33,091 nt of DNA, taken from the NCBI GenBank assembly GCA_009779355.1, contig WREK01000008.1, positions 1 through 33,091 on the forward strand. The letters are read 5' to 3'. Positions 17,305 to 26,290 of the stretch are shown here, piece after piece; within the stretch, counting starts at the first letter, position 1, and each line of letters begins with the position of its first letter. The stretch comes from Betaproteobacteria bacterium (GTDB taxonomy: Bacteria > Pseudomonadota > Gammaproteobacteria > Burkholderiales > Rhodocyclaceae). The notes beneath the pieces are model-generated. The model had not been told where the DNA came from and did no database searches. It saw nothing but the letters and a program-made list of their open reading frames with translations. Position numbers and translations under genes: made by a program.

Positions 17305-19029
17305 ATGAGTTTTACCGTACACGGCCTGCCGGTTTCCCAAGGTATCGCCATCGGCCACGCGCACTTGGTTTCGCACGCGCTACTCGAAGTCAATCACTAC
17401 AAAATTGCGCCGCGCCATCTCGAAGCAGAACTCGAACGTTTCGATAACGCCGTCTCTTCCGTAGGCGACGAACTGCTCGGGCTGAAAACCGCAACCGCTA
17501 CTGCCCAATCGCATAACGAAGTGGGCGCGTTCATCGACCTGCAACGCATGATGCTGGAAGACCCTGTGCTGATTGATGCAGCGCGCAACAAAATCAAAGA
17601 GCATCACTACAACGCCGAATGGGCGCTGGTACAGCAGATGGAATCGGTGGTGGATCAGTTCCGCCAGATCGAAGACCCTTACCTGCGCGAACGCAAAGCC
17701 GATATCGTGCAGGTTGCCGAGCGGCTGGTTAAGGTGCTGCTCGGTGACCCCGGCCCACTTCCTTCCAAACGCAGGGACGGGCTTGGAACCGTCATCGTCG
17801 CTCATGATCTGTCCCCGGCGGACACCATCGGTTTCAAGGATCACATCGCAGGATTCATCACGGACATTGGGGGACTCACGAGCCATACGGCCATCGTAGC
17901 CCGCAACCTTGGTATTCCAGCGGTCGTAGGGCTGCGCCATATTCGCCACCTGCTGCGCGCCAACGAACTCATCATCGTCGACGGCACGCGCGGCATCGCC
18001 ATCATCGACCCCGACGAATCCGTCGTCGAAGAATACCTGTTGCGCCGCTCCGCGCTGGAACTGGAGCGTTCCAAGCTCAAACGCCTGCGCGATACCCCGG
18101 CGGCCACCCTTGGCGGCGAAGTCATTGAGCTACTGGCTAACATCAGTGGCCCGCAGGACATGGCCCAGATCAAAGAAACCAACGCCGATGGCGTGGGTCT
18201 GCTCCGTACCGAATTTCTCTTCGTCAACCGCGACGCCCTGCCCGACGAAGACGAACAATACGAAATTTACCGTTCCATACTGAAAGCCGCTTCTGGCAAA
18301 CCCGTTTCGGCGCGTACCTTCGACATCGGCTCGGACAAAACACTTGCAGGGAGCGCCCAGGACGAACCCAACCCTGCTCTTGGCTTGCGCGCGGTACGTT
18401 ATTCGCTGGCCGAACCAAAAATTTTCCTCACCCAATTGCGTGCCTTATTACGCGCTTCAGCGCACGGCAAGCTCCAGATAATGGTTCCAATGCTTGCGCA
18501 CGCCGACGAAATCGAACAGACACTGCTCCTCATCGGAAAAGCAAAAGAGGAACTTCGCGAAGAAAAAATCAAATTCAACGAAAAATTGCTTGTCGGCGGC
18601 ATGGTGGAAGTACCCGCCGCCGCGCTGGCTCTGGGTATGTTCGTCCGGCGCCTCAACTTCCTTTCTATCGGAACCAACGACCTCATCCAATACACCCTGG
18701 CGGTCGACCGTGGAAACGAGGCAGTCGTGCGCCTCTACGACCCGCTCCATCCTGCCGTAATGAAACTCATCTCCACTACCATCCAGACTTCGCAACGCGC
18801 CGGGTTGCCTATTTCCATCTGTGGCGAAATGGCTGGCAGCCCTGCCTATACCCTGCTGTTACTTGGCATGGGGTTGCGCAGTTTTTCGATGCACCCCGCC
18901 CGTATCCTTGAAATCAAAAAACAAATCCTGCGTGCCGACCTCGCCGAAATTACCCCCAAGGTGCAACGCATTCTCAAGCTCGACGAGCCCGCCCGCATCC
19001 GCGAAGCGGTAGAAAAACTGACAGGATAA
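17305..19029 (+). CDS. ptsI: Phosphoenolpyruvate-protein phosphotransferase (enzyme I)
   Basis: 574 residues, normal for enzyme I. N-terminal HPr-binding domain; phosphohistidine motif GGLTSHTAIVARNLGIPAVVG with H194; the PEP-binding barrel with LLRTEFLF, MVPMLAH and IGTNDLIQYTLAVDR; and the C-terminal active site ICGEMAGSP with C506. It transfers phosphate from PEP to HPr. AAGGAG lies upstream of the start. There is no GAF domain, so this is the standard PtsI type and not PtsP. No clear terminator is seen in the 155 bases before the convergent dgt stop. Confidence 0.97.
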   Translation: MSFTVHGLPVSQGIAIGHAHLVSHALLEVNHYKIAPRHLEAELERFDNAVSSVGDELLGLKTATATAQSHNEVGAFIDLQRMMLEDPVLIDAARNKIKEHHYNAEWALVQQMESVVDQFRQIEDPYLRERKADIVQVAERLVKVLLGDPGPLPSKRRDGLGTVIVAHDLSPADTIGFKDHIAGFITDIGGLTSHTAIVARNLGIPAVVGLRHIRHLLRANELIIVDGTRGIAIIDPDESVVEEYLLRRSALELERSKLKRLRDTPAATLGGEVIELLANISGPQDMAQIKETNADGVGLLRTEFLFVNRDALPDEDEQYEIYRSILKAASGKPVSARTFDIGSDKTLAGSAQDEPNPALGLRAVRYSLAEPKIFLTQLRALLRASAHGKLQIMVPMLAHADEIEQTLLLIGKAKEELREEKIKFNEKLLVGGMVEVPAAALALGMFVRRLNFLSIGTNDLIQYTLAVDRGNEAVVRLYDPLHPAVMKLISTTIQTSQRAGLPISICGEMAGSPAYTLLLLGMGLRSFSMHPARILEIKKQILRADLAEITPKVQRILKLDEPARIREAVEKLTG

Positions 19030-19184
19030 CCCGTTCCGTCATACCTACTTTTTGTGCGAACTGTTAAAACCCCCATCTGCCGTCGTCAGTCTGGCAGGTT
19101 GTGTCGGGATGCGTAACGTGAAGGAGGCCATCTGGGAGGCTCGAAGAGACGGTTTGCTTGAAAACGAATAAAAAAACCACACCA

Positions 19185-20330
19185 TTACAATGCAGCGTTA
19201 GCCTCGCTTTTGCCGTATAGCCGCCGGTGTTCTTTCACTGCGTAACGGTCGGTCATTCCGGCAATGTAGTCCGCAATAGCGCGCGCCTTGATATCATCGG
19301 GATTTGACTGCGCGCGCGCGCGGTGCTGTGGCGGCAGCGCGTCCAGATCGCCCATGTAGGCTGCAAACAGGTCGGCGATGATGCGTTGCGCCTGGTTTGT
19401 CATGCGTAAAACCCGCTCGTGGCGATAGAGGTTTTTGAATAGGAAAGCTTTTAGCTCACGCAACTTCGGGCGCATTTCCCCGGAATACTCCGCCAGTGCC
19501 GGGGCGGCACGGACATCGTCGGGCGTTTCTACGCCCGATTGCGTGATATTGGCGCGCGCCTGGGTGATGAGGTCAAGCGCCAGCGCGTTGATCATGCGTC
19601 GGACAGTCTCATGCACCAGCCGCCGTCCGGCCAATCCCGGCCAGCATGCCTCAGCCTCGCGGCGGCACTGCGCAAAAATCGCTACCGTGTCGAGTTGTTC
19701 GAGCGAAAGCAGTTCCGAACGCAGGCCATCATCGACATCGTGATTGCTGTAGGCCATTTCATCGGTCAGGTTGACGACCTGCGCTTCCAGCGAAGGCTGT
19801 CTTCCTTCGATGAAACGCCGCCCAAGTTCGCCGAGGGCGTGAATATTGTCAGGGGAGCAATGCTTGAGGATGCCTTCCCGCGTCTCAAACATCAGGTTTA
19901 GCCCGTCGAAGGCCGGGTAACGTTCTTCGAGTACATCGACGATGCGTAGCGATTGGAAGTTGTGTTCAAAGCCGCCGAACGCTTCCATGCAAGCGTTCAA
20001 TTCGTCCTGCCCGCTGTGCCCGAAGGGCGTGTGCCCAAGGTCATGCGCCAATGCGATGGCTTCAACCAGTTCTTCGTTGAGTCCCAGCGCGCGGGCAATG
20101 GAACGCGACAACTGCGCCACTTCCAGGCTATGGGTCAGGCGGGTGCGGAAATGGTCGCCCTCATGGTTGATGAAAACCTGTGTCTTGTATTCGAGGCGGC
20201 GAAAAGCGGTTGAATGGATGATGCGGTCGCGGTCGCGCTGAAATTCGCCCCGTTCGTGCGGTGGCGGTTCGGCATGTTGGCGCCCACGGGAAACGGATTC
20301 GGTGACGGCATAAGGTGCGGGGGTTTTCAT
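19185..20330 (-). CDS. dgt: Deoxyguanosinetriphosphate triphosphohydrolase-like protein (dNTPase)
   Basis: 381 residues from the ATG at 20330. HD-domain metal site: H67 in [12 protein letters not shown] and H96-D97 in [15 protein letters not shown], with [10 protein letters not shown] and the later [13 protein letters not shown]. These proteins hydrolyse dNTPs to deoxynucleoside and triphosphate. The frame is open 55 codons further up, but that extension crosses the CRISPR-like repeat and hairpins and is not protein-like; [17 protein letters not shown] fits the family start. It follows aroB in the pilQ-aroK-aroB-dgt order typical of betaproteobacteria. The ribosome binding site is weak. Confidence 0.92.
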   Translation of the reverse strand: MKTPAPYAVTESVSRGRQHAEPPPHERGEFQRDRDRIIHSTAFRRLEYKTQVFINHEGDHFRTRLTHSLEVAQLSRSIARALGLNEELVEAIALAHDLGHTPFGHSGQDELNACMEAFGGFEHNFQSLRIVDVLEERYPAFDGLNLMFETREGILKHCSPDNIHALGELGRRFIEGRQPSLEAQVVNLTDEMAYSNHDVDDGLRSELLSLEQLDTVAIFAQCRREAEACWPGLAGRRLVHETVRRMINALALDLITQARANITQSGVETPDDVRAAPALAEYSGEMRPKLRELKAFLFKNLYRHERVLRMTNQAQRIIADLFAAYMGDLDALPPQHRARAQSNPDDIKARAIADYIAGMTDRYAVKEHRRLYGKSEANAAL

Positions 20331-20343
20331 CAAAAACAAACTC

Positions 20344-20371
20344 AGGTTTGAAACCTCCCCCTTTAGGGGGA
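20344..20371. repeat. Overlapping short palindromes between aroB and dgt
   Basis: AGGTTTGAAACCT (20344-20356) is a 13-base palindrome around a central G, directly followed by TCCCCC-TTTA-GGGGGA (20356-20371). They lie within 45 bases of the dgt start and could be regulatory, or remains of a small repeat element together with the CRISPR-like repeat nearby. Confidence 0.5.
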
Positions 20372-20413
20372 CAATCTCGCTTGGGAGAGGTGTAACCTCT
20401 TTCAAGCGCTTTT

Positions 20414-20442
20414 GTCGCCCGGTCACGGGCGTGGATTGAAAC
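20414..20442 (+). CRISPR. Solitary CRISPR-repeat-like sequence
   Basis: A 29-base sequence with a 6-bp stem CGCCCG / CGGGCG around GTCA, preceded by GT and ending in GTGGATTGAAAC. The stem followed by ATTGAAAC is the hallmark of CRISPR repeats whose crRNAs carry an 8-nt 5' tag. Only one copy is present, so there is no array. It ends three bases from the aroB stop codon, on the opposite strand to that gene. It could be a decayed array, an off-target integration by Cas1-Cas2, or a chance hairpin. Whether it matches the repeat used by the csm system in this window cannot be told, since that array is not here. Confidence 0.55.
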
Positions 20443-20445
20443 GAT

Positions 20446-21528
20446 CTACTGGCAACGCGCCTCGATCGCCGCGCTGACATCGCCCATTTCAACATCGCCC
20501 GTCATCACGGCCTGCCCGATGCCGCGCAACAGTACGAAACGCAGTTTACCCGCTTCGACTTTTTTGTCGTAAGCCATCAATTCAAGATAGCGCGGCGCAC
20601 CAAGAGCCGGCCCTTGCGTAGGCAGCCCGGCACGTTTGAGCAGGCGCTCGATACGCGCGATCTCGCCATCGCCGATCCACCCGAGACGCCGGGAGAGTTC
20701 CGCCGCCATCATCGTCCCGGCGGCCACGGCTTCTCCGTGCAGCCATTGTCCGTAACCAAGGCCGGTCTCAATGGCATGACCAAAGGTGTGCCCAAGGTTG
20801 AGCAAGGCCCGCTCGCCCTGCTCGGTTTCGTCGGCGGCAACGATTTCCGCCTTGTTGCGGCAGGAACGTTCAATGGCCCAGGCGAGCGCTCCGGCGTCCA
20901 GGGTGCGCAGGGCGTCGATGTTCTGTTCGAGCCAATCGAAAAACCCGGTATCACGGATCAGGCCATACTTGATGACTTCAGCCAGCCCTGCCGAAAATTC
21001 CCGCTCCGGCAGTGTAGCGAGCGTTGCCGTGTCGGCCAGCACCAGGCGCGGCTGGTAGAAGGCTCCGATCATATTCTTGCCTTGCGGATGGTTGATCGCG
21101 GTCTTGCCGCCCACCGAGGAGTCCACTTGCGCAAGCAGCGTAGTCGGAACCTGGATGAAAGGCATGCCCCGCTGGTAGCATGCCGCCGCGAAGCCAGCTA
21201 TGTCGCCCACCACGCCGCCGCCCAGCGCAATGAGGGTAGTGGAACGCTCACAACGCCCGCGCAGCAGAGCATCGAAAATCGTGTTGAGGGTCTGCCACTC
21301 TTTATGCGTTTCGCCATCAGGCAGGATGATGGGAATGGCTTCTATACCAGCACGGGCGAGTCCCGTGCATAGACGTTCGAGGTAGAGCGGCCCAACCACT
21401 TCGTTGGTCACGATTGCAGCCTTGCGCGTACGCAGGTGAGGCGCGATGCGTTCTGCACAGTCGATCAGACCGGCTCCGATGTGGATAGGATAGCTGCGTG
21501 CGCCTAGATCGACATTCAGGGTGTGCAT
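20446..21528 (-). CDS. aroB: 3-dehydroquinate synthase
   Basis: 360 residues. NAD-binding and active-site blocks visible: [76 protein letters not shown], and the metal-site [11 protein letters not shown] and LHGEAV. AroB converts DAHP to 3-dehydroquinate in the shikimate pathway. The ATG at 21528 (MHTLNVDLG) fits the family better than an upstream ATG at 21540. It overlaps the aroK 3' end by 13 bases, indicating one operon. Confidence 0.97.
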   Translation of the reverse strand: MHTLNVDLGARSYPIHIGAGLIDCAERIAPHLRTRKAAIVTNEVVGPLYLERLCTGLARAGIEAIPIILPDGETHKEWQTLNTIFDALLRGRCERSTTLIALGGGVVGDIAGFAAACYQRGMPFIQVPTTLLAQVDSSVGGKTAINHPQGKNMIGAFYQPRLVLADTATLATLPEREFSAGLAEVIKYGLIRDTGFFDWLEQNIDALRTLDAGALAWAIERSCRNKAEIVAADETEQGERALLNLGHTFGHAIETGLGYGQWLHGEAVAAGTMMAAELSRRLGWIGDGEIARIERLLKRAGLPTQGPALGAPRYLELMAYDKKVEAGKLRFVLLRGIGQAVMTGDVEMGDVSAAIEARCQ

Positions 21529-22052
21529 GAGGTTTTCCAATTTGCATTCTCAATCAGCGCCTTTTCGATCCGGTTCGTCATCGACATACAGGTGCCGCGT
21601 TCGCCGTCGACGACGATGTCGGCTACTGCCCGATACAGGGGGTCGCGCTCGCGGTACAGTTCTTCTATGCGCGCGCGTGGGTTTTCAACCTGGAGCAACG
21701 GGCGGTTGCGGTCGCGCCGGGTGCGTTCCCAGAGGACATGCGGCGGCGTGTTGAGATAGATGACGGTTCCGCGTTCCGACAGCAGGGAGCAGTTGCCGGG
21801 ATCCAGCACGATACCGCCGCCGGTGGCGATGACGATATCCTGCTCAGCAAGCAGTTCGACAAGCAGCCGCGACTCGCGCCGCCGGAAACCGGCCTCACCC
21901 TCGATCTCGAAGATGGTTGGAACCGACACGCCAGTACGCGCGATGAGTTCGTGGTCGCAGTCGGCAAAACGCAGGTTTAAGCGTTTGGCCAATTCGCGCC
22001 CCACAGTCGTTTTACCGGCTCCCATCATGCCGATCAGGATCAAACAGGTCAC
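21516..22052 (-). CDS. aroK: Shikimate kinase (GTG start)
   Basis: 178 residues from a GTG at 22052. Walker A GMMGAGKT (8-15), the shikimate-binding D-C-D segment in [31 protein letters not shown], and the lid DRNRPLL. AroK phosphorylates shikimate. The frame is open to an ATG at 22100, but that ATG lies inside the stem of the terminator at 22074-22104, and the extra 16 residues have no family support. The GTG gives a start close to the first beta strand, as in other AroK proteins. The gene is coupled to aroB. Confidence 0.92.
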   Translation of the reverse strand: MTCLILIGMMGAGKTTVGRELAKRLNLRFADCDHELIARTGVSVPTIFEIEGEAGFRRRESRLLVELLAEQDIVIATGGGIVLDPGNCSLLSERGTVIYLNTPPHVLWERTRRDRNRPLLQVENPRARIEELYRERDPLYRAVADIVVDGERGTCMSMTNRIEKALIENANWKTSCTP

Positions 22053-22073
22053 TTCAGTTTTGCCGCGAAGATG

Positions 22074-22104
22074 AAAAAAGGCGGTGCCCCGGAGGAGCAC
22101 CGCC
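22074..22104 (-). terminator. Rho-independent terminator between pilQ and aroK
   Basis: On the minus strand GGCGGTGC pairs with GCACCGCC in an 8-bp stem around a short loop, followed by T6. It separates the pil operon from aroK-aroB-dgt, and it ends only 21 bases before the aroK GTG. Read-through, or an aroK promoter inside this short region, is needed for aroK expression. Confidence 0.88.
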
Positions 22105-22176
22105 TCATATCATAGCAGTTGGAGGCGTCTGGTTTGAGTCATCCCGGCTTTCCAGGCGGAGATTCCCCAATACGGT

Positions 22177-24486
22177 TCAGCGCATGCTCAAAGCCTCATC
22201 GACGATACGCGGGGTCACGAAGATCAGCAGTTCCGTTTCGTTCTTCGTCTTGTTGGTCGACCGGAAGAGATGGCCGATGACGGGGATGCTACCCAGCAGC
22301 GGGACTTTGGTCACGCTACTGATCTCTTCGTCGGAGTAGATACCGCCGATCACCACAGTTCCGCCATTGTCGATCAGTACGTCGCTCTTGACGCTCTTGG
22401 TTTCGAGCGGAGGCTCCCTACCGATGCCTCCCGTCACGTCGGGAATCGGGCGATCCTTGTTCACCTGGATGGCAAGTTGCAGGCGGCCATCCGGCGTGAT
22501 TTGCGGCTTGACCTTGAGCGCAAGCACCGCTTTCTTGAATGAGACGCTTGTCGCCCCGGAACTCGACGCTTCCTGGTATGGAATCTCGGTTCCCTGCTCG
22601 ATCAACGCTTCGACGTTGTTGGCGGTCAGCACACGCGGGCTTGAGATGGTACGCGCTTTGCCGTCCGATTCCTGTGCCTGCAGTTCGACGTTCAGGAACC
22701 GCGAGAACTTGCTGTTGACGATCGTCAGGCCGAGTGCCCCGAACGGATTCACTATGCCGTTTCCACTCCAGGCGGGAGAACCGTCCGGCCCCCCCTGCGG
22801 AAAATGATCAATCGTGTTGTACTCGTCGCCAAGCTTGGCTTCCGATATCTTACCACCGTCATTTTTTGCAAAATTAGTGTGACCGAAACCAATTTTCGCC
22901 CCACCGCCCAGGCTCGCCAGCCCCCTGCTGCCAAAACCCAGCTTCACGCCAAGGTCACGCGCAAAACCCTTGCTGGCTTCGACAATGCGGGCTTCGATCA
23001 ACACCTGTTTTGGCGCAATGTCGATCTCAGTGACGAGACGGCGCAAATCGGCAAGGCGCGAACCAACGTCGGTTACGAAAAGCTTGTTGCTGCGATCATC
23101 GACCACAACGCTGCCGCGCTTGGACAGCACGGTCTGGTTCTTGGATTGGAGGAAATCGAAGATTTCCTTGGCACGATGGTAGTTGATCTGGAAGCTCTCG
23201 GTCTGTAGCGGTTCCAGTTCTTCAACCTGCACGCGCGCCTCGTTGATCATCTTCTCACGCGCAGCAAGTTCTTCGCCGGGCGCGATCCAGATCACGTTGC
23301 CGTTCTTGCGCATGTCCAGACCTTTGGCCTGAAGGATGATGTCCAGTGCCTGATCCCAGGGCACATCCTTGAGCCGCAGGGTGAGGCTGCCCTGTACGGA
23401 GTCGGAAGTAACGATGTTGAAGTCGGTGAAATCGGCGATGACCTGCAATACCGAACGTACGTCGACGTTCTGGAAATTGAGCGAGAGTTTGTCGCCCGCG
23501 TATTTGACGCGCCCACCCCCCTTTTGCACGAGCCGGTTGGGATCTTCGGCAACACGCTTGACTTCCAGCACAAACTGGTCGCTGCTCTGATAGGCGTTGT
23601 GTTCCCACATCCCAGTTGGCGTCACGGTCAGGCGGACATTCTCGCCCTGCTGTTCAGCGAGCAACTGCGTCACCGGCGTGCCAAAGTCGACGACATCCGA
23701 CCGGCGGTGGAGATTTTCCGGCAGTGTCGCCTTGAGGAAATTCACAATCAGTTTGCCGCCCTGCTGGCGCACATCGACGCTCACGTCGGCGCTGGAAAGC
23801 TGGACGATCACCCTGCCCTCACCTCGTTCGCCACGCCGGAAGTTGATGTCAGTGATGCTTTTCCCCAACGCAGCCCGTACCAGCGCGGCCCGTGCCGGTG
23901 GTGCCGGTGCTGCCCGTGCCGGTACAGGCGCAGGCTCGGGTGCGGGCGCAACGAGTACAGGCGTGGGCGTGGGCGTGGGCGCAGCCACCATCGGCTTCGG
24001 TGCGGGCGTGGGCGTGGGCGTGGGCGTGGGCGCCATCGGCTTCGGTGCGGGAGCCGCACTGTTTCCCTGGGACAGGGCGATGGTCAACGTATTGCCGTTT
24101 ACACGGGTATCGTAGGCCAGAAGCTTAGACATGTTGAACACTATGCGGGTACGATCACCAACCTGAACGACGTTTACGCTGCGTAAATCGCCGCGTTCGA
24201 TGTTTTGTATGTTCTGACCAAGCTCGTTGGTCATGCCTGGAAAATCGAACGCAATCCGGGGTGGATTGGCCACGGTAAAACTGGCTGGGGTCGCCTTCAG
24301 AGGCGTTTTTGTGGTCAGGCGTACATAGAGCGTACCGCCATCGTCTGCCACGTTGATCGACTTGATGCTGTTGAGGTTGGTAGTGGTAAGTATCTGCTCC
24401 TGAGCCTGAACCTGAACCGGCAACCCAAATATTAACCATCCCACCATTGCCAGTATCGGTAATGACACGCCTGCTCTTGCTTTCAT
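22177..24486 (-). CDS. pilQ: PilQ, type IV pilus secretin
   Basis: 769 residues. Signal peptide ending near VQVQAQ; AMIN domain at about 35-140 (peptidoglycan binding); a proline-rich linker at 143-200; a second AMIN at about 205-300; an STN/N0 domain around 335-400 (VDVRSVLQVIADFTDFNIV); an N1 domain; and the secretin core to the end, with VLTANNVEALIEQGTEIPYQEAS and VPLLGSIPVIGHLFRS. PilQ forms the outer-membrane channel for the pilus. The start overlaps the pilP stop (ATGA). It is the last gene of pilMNOPQ, followed by a terminator. Confidence 0.97.
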   Translation of the reverse strand: MKARAGVSLPILAMVGWLIFGLPVQVQAQEQILTTTNLNSIKSINVADDGGTLYVRLTTKTPLKATPASFTVANPPRIAFDFPGMTNELGQNIQNIERGDLRSVNVVQVGDRTRIVFNMSKLLAYDTRVNGNTLTIALSQGNSAAPAPKPMAPTPTPTPTPAPKPMVAAPTPTPTPVLVAPAPEPAPVPARAAPAPPARAALVRAALGKSITDINFRRGERGEGRVIVQLSSADVSVDVRQQGGKLIVNFLKATLPENLHRRSDVVDFGTPVTQLLAEQQGENVRLTVTPTGMWEHNAYQSSDQFVLEVKRVAEDPNRLVQKGGGRVKYAGDKLSLNFQNVDVRSVLQVIADFTDFNIVTSDSVQGSLTLRLKDVPWDQALDIILQAKGLDMRKNGNVIWIAPGEELAAREKMINEARVQVEELEPLQTESFQINYHRAKEIFDFLQSKNQTVLSKRGSVVVDDRSNKLFVTDVGSRLADLRRLVTEIDIAPKQVLIEARIVEASKGFARDLGVKLGFGSRGLASLGGGAKIGFGHTNFAKNDGGKISEAKLGDEYNTIDHFPQGGPDGSPAWSGNGIVNPFGALGLTIVNSKFSRFLNVELQAQESDGKARTISSPRVLTANNVEALIEQGTEIPYQEASSSGATSVSFKKAVLALKVKPQITPDGRLQLAIQVNKDRPIPDVTGGIGREPPLETKSVKSDVLIDNGGTVVIGGIYSDEEISSVTKVPLLGSIPVIGHLFRSTNKTKNETELLIFVTPRIVDEALSMR
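23887..24060. repeat. Proline-rich repeat tract within pilQ
   Basis: This codes residues 143-200 of PilQ. On the plus strand runs of the hexamer GTGGGC recur near 23963-23983 and 24006-24031, each followed by a near-identical block containing CCATCGGCTTCGGTGCGG. In protein terms the unit is PTPTPTP-x-PKPM. Hexamer steps keep the frame, so copy number can change without breaking the gene. Confidence 0.8.
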
Positions 24487-25016
24487 CTTCCTACCTCCTG
24501 CCTCTCTTGTAACAACATTGTTGCAACTCTCTCAATCCAACCTTCATTCAAGTCCTCGATCAACTCTTGGAGCTCCAGCGAATCTTGATTGATAGAAATG
24601 ACCTTTCCATAATTACGTCCCATGAAATTACCTACATGTACTTGATAGAGCGCCTTGTCGACCTGAATGAGTGCGTTGAGTAATTTGCCCTTTTCGAGCA
24701 CACCGACCATCTTCAGGGATTCCAGCGGATATGCTTCCAGCGGTTCACGTTGCCTGTCGGGATTGAGGCGCGGATCGTCCACTCGACGTTTTTCCGGCCT
24801 GGACGGTTCAATGCGCGTCGCATTGAATGGCTCCAGGTCATTCACGGCCAAGTAATTGACGACCGGGAAAATCTTGACCTCCGGCAGAGGTTTGACTGCG
24901 CCGCGCATGTCGACGGCCTGCTCGTTCATCCACTTCAGGATGTCTTCCTGGTCGTTCGTACAGCCAAGCGTCAGAACACTACTTCCAATTATCATAACAG
25001 CGAGCACGTTTTTCAT
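24483..25016 (-). CDS. pilP: PilP, type IV pilus inner-membrane lipoprotein
   Basis: 177 residues. Lipoprotein signal with TLGC, acylated C19. The unstructured N-terminal section contacts PilN/PilO in known systems, and the C-terminal beta domain (LESLKMVGVLEKGKLLNALI, YQVHVGNFMGRNYGKV) contacts PilQ. PilP bridges the inner-membrane PilMNO platform to the secretin. Its ATG overlaps the pilO stop and its stop overlaps the pilQ start, so all three are translationally coupled. Confidence 0.95.
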   Translation of the reverse strand: MKNVLAVMIIGSSVLTLGCTNDQEDILKWMNEQAVDMRGAVKPLPEVKIFPVVNYLAVNDLEPFNATRIEPSRPEKRRVDDPRLNPDRQREPLEAYPLESLKMVGVLEKGKLLNALIQVDKALYQVHVGNFMGRNYGKVISINQDSLELQELIEDLNEGWIERVATMLLQERQEVGR

Positions 25017-25693
25017 TTCCTGCCTCTCCGCTGCTTATTCTGCTTATTCAGTTCTTCTTCATCGAGGTAACGGTAGGTTTCCGCCGTCGCATCCAGTTTC
25101 AGGCGACCATCGTAAGTCATGGATTTATCCTTGCTCCTGCTGCCGGCCTGCGCCGGAGCCGCCGCGAGCACCATGTTCTTGATCGTGACGATGCGCGGCA
25201 TTTTGGCTACGTCGCTGGCGAATTCCCCCAAGTCGTTGTAGCTGCCCGTCACGCTGATCGTGACCGGAACCGCCGCATAGAACTCCCGAATGTCGTCCCT
25301 GGCAGGTTGGAACAGGTCGAATTGCAAGCCGCGCCCAATCCCGGCCTGGTTGATGTCCGAAAGCAGGGATTCCATTTCGGCCTTACCCGGCAACTGCCGG
25401 ACGAGAAAATCGAACTGGCGGTTGATTTCTTCGAGTTGGCGTTTGTATTCGTCGATATTGACGGCCTGACGCTTTTTGCCCACCCAGCTATCGCGCAGCT
25501 TCAATTCCTCCTGCTGTTTTTTCTCCAGTTCCCCCCACTGATCCGACCCGTCGAACAGCCAAGCCATTACGACCACTATGACCAGGGCCAGCACGTAGGC
25601 GGCAACCTTTGGCGCTGTCGGCCAGACGCCGGGGTCATTGAAGTTCAAGTCCCGAAAATCGTCTTGCAGCCGTTGGAAGTTGATGCCTTTCAT
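25013..25693 (-). CDS. pilO: PilO, type IV pilus alignment-complex protein
   Basis: 226 residues: a short cytoplasmic N-terminus (FQRLQDDFRDLNFNDPGVWP), one membrane span (VAAYVLALVIVVVMAWLF, about 31-48), a coiled coil, and a periplasmic ferredoxin-like domain with FYAAVPVTISVTGSYNDLGEF. PilO pairs with PilN and holds PilP. It lies three bases after pilN. Its C-terminal tail, after RYLDEEE, is basic (KQNKQRRGRK). Confidence 0.95.
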   Translation of the reverse strand: MKGINFQRLQDDFRDLNFNDPGVWPTAPKVAAYVLALVIVVVMAWLFDGSDQWGELEKKQQEELKLRDSWVGKKRQAVNIDEYKRQLEEINRQFDFLVRQLPGKAEMESLLSDINQAGIGRGLQFDLFQPARDDIREFYAAVPVTISVTGSYNDLGEFASDVAKMPRIVTIKNMVLAAAPAQAGSRSKDKSMTYDGRLKLDATAETYRYLDEEELNKQNKQRRGRK

Positions 25694-25696
25694 TCC

Positions 25697-26290
25697 CTAA
25701 CCTTTTCGTATCGTCGCGGCAGGAGCCGTTACTTCATCAGTGGGCGTGGTGCGTTTTTCGATATAGACATTGATCTCAAAACCGTACACCCGCCGGTTGC
25801 TAAGCAGTTCCGCCACGCTTTTGACCACTTCAGAACCTCCCAGGAACGGTGATTCGTTCAGGCTGCTCATCATGTAGGAGACGCGGGCGTTGGATTGTGC
25901 GAAACCTTTCAGGGTGACCTTGTTGCCAGACTGCGATACCCTGGTCAGAAAGACCCCAGGCGGCATCCGCATCGCCAGTTCATTGAACAGGATCACCGTT
26001 TCGGCCCGGTTGCTCTGCAAAGTCTCGATCACCTGCTTGCGGGCCAGCAGGCGATCTATTTGTCCGCGCAAATCTTTGATCGCCTCGATTTCATGATCGA
26101 GCGTAGTGATCTCGTTCTGAAGATATTTGTTTCGTGCATTCTGCTTTTCGAGGTGTCCAGCATTAAACATGTGTACCAGCAACCAGATAGCAGCCCCGAG
26201 CGCAGCCATCAGCCCGACAGTTACGTAGAATTGCCGACGTTGTTCCTTGCGTTTTTCTTCCCGATGTGGAAGGAGGTTGATCCGGATCAT
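25697..26290 (-). CDS. pilN: PilN, type IV pilus alignment-complex protein
   Basis: 197 residues. The N-terminal motif IRINLLPHREEKR is the PilN signature that binds the groove of PilM. A membrane span follows (FYVTVGLMAALGAAIWLLV, about 21-40), then a coiled coil and a periplasmic domain (MRMPPGVFLTRVSQ). The start at 26290 is chosen because it overlaps the pilM stop as ATGA and places the INLLP motif at the very N-terminus; the frame is open ten codons further upstream. Confidence 0.95.
   Translation of the reverse strand: MIRINLLPHREEKRKEQRRQFYVTVGLMAALGAAIWLLVHMFNAGHLEKQNARNKYLQNEITTLDHEIEAIKDLRGQIDRLLARKQVIETLQSNRAETVILFNELAMRMPPGVFLTRVSQSGNKVTLKGFAQSNARVSYMMSSLNESPFLGGSEVVKSVAELLSNRRVYGFEINVYIEKRTTPTDEVTAPAATIRKG

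Noticed and set aside
19030-19184. Terminator between convergent ptsI and dgt
   Set aside because: Only a weak CTGCC/GGCAG pairing with a long loop and no T-tract on the relevant strand.
20331-20495. 55-residue N-terminal extension of Dgt
   Set aside because: It crosses the aroB stop, the CRISPR-like repeat and two palindromes, and lacks similarity to Dgt starts; the ATG at 20330 fits the family.
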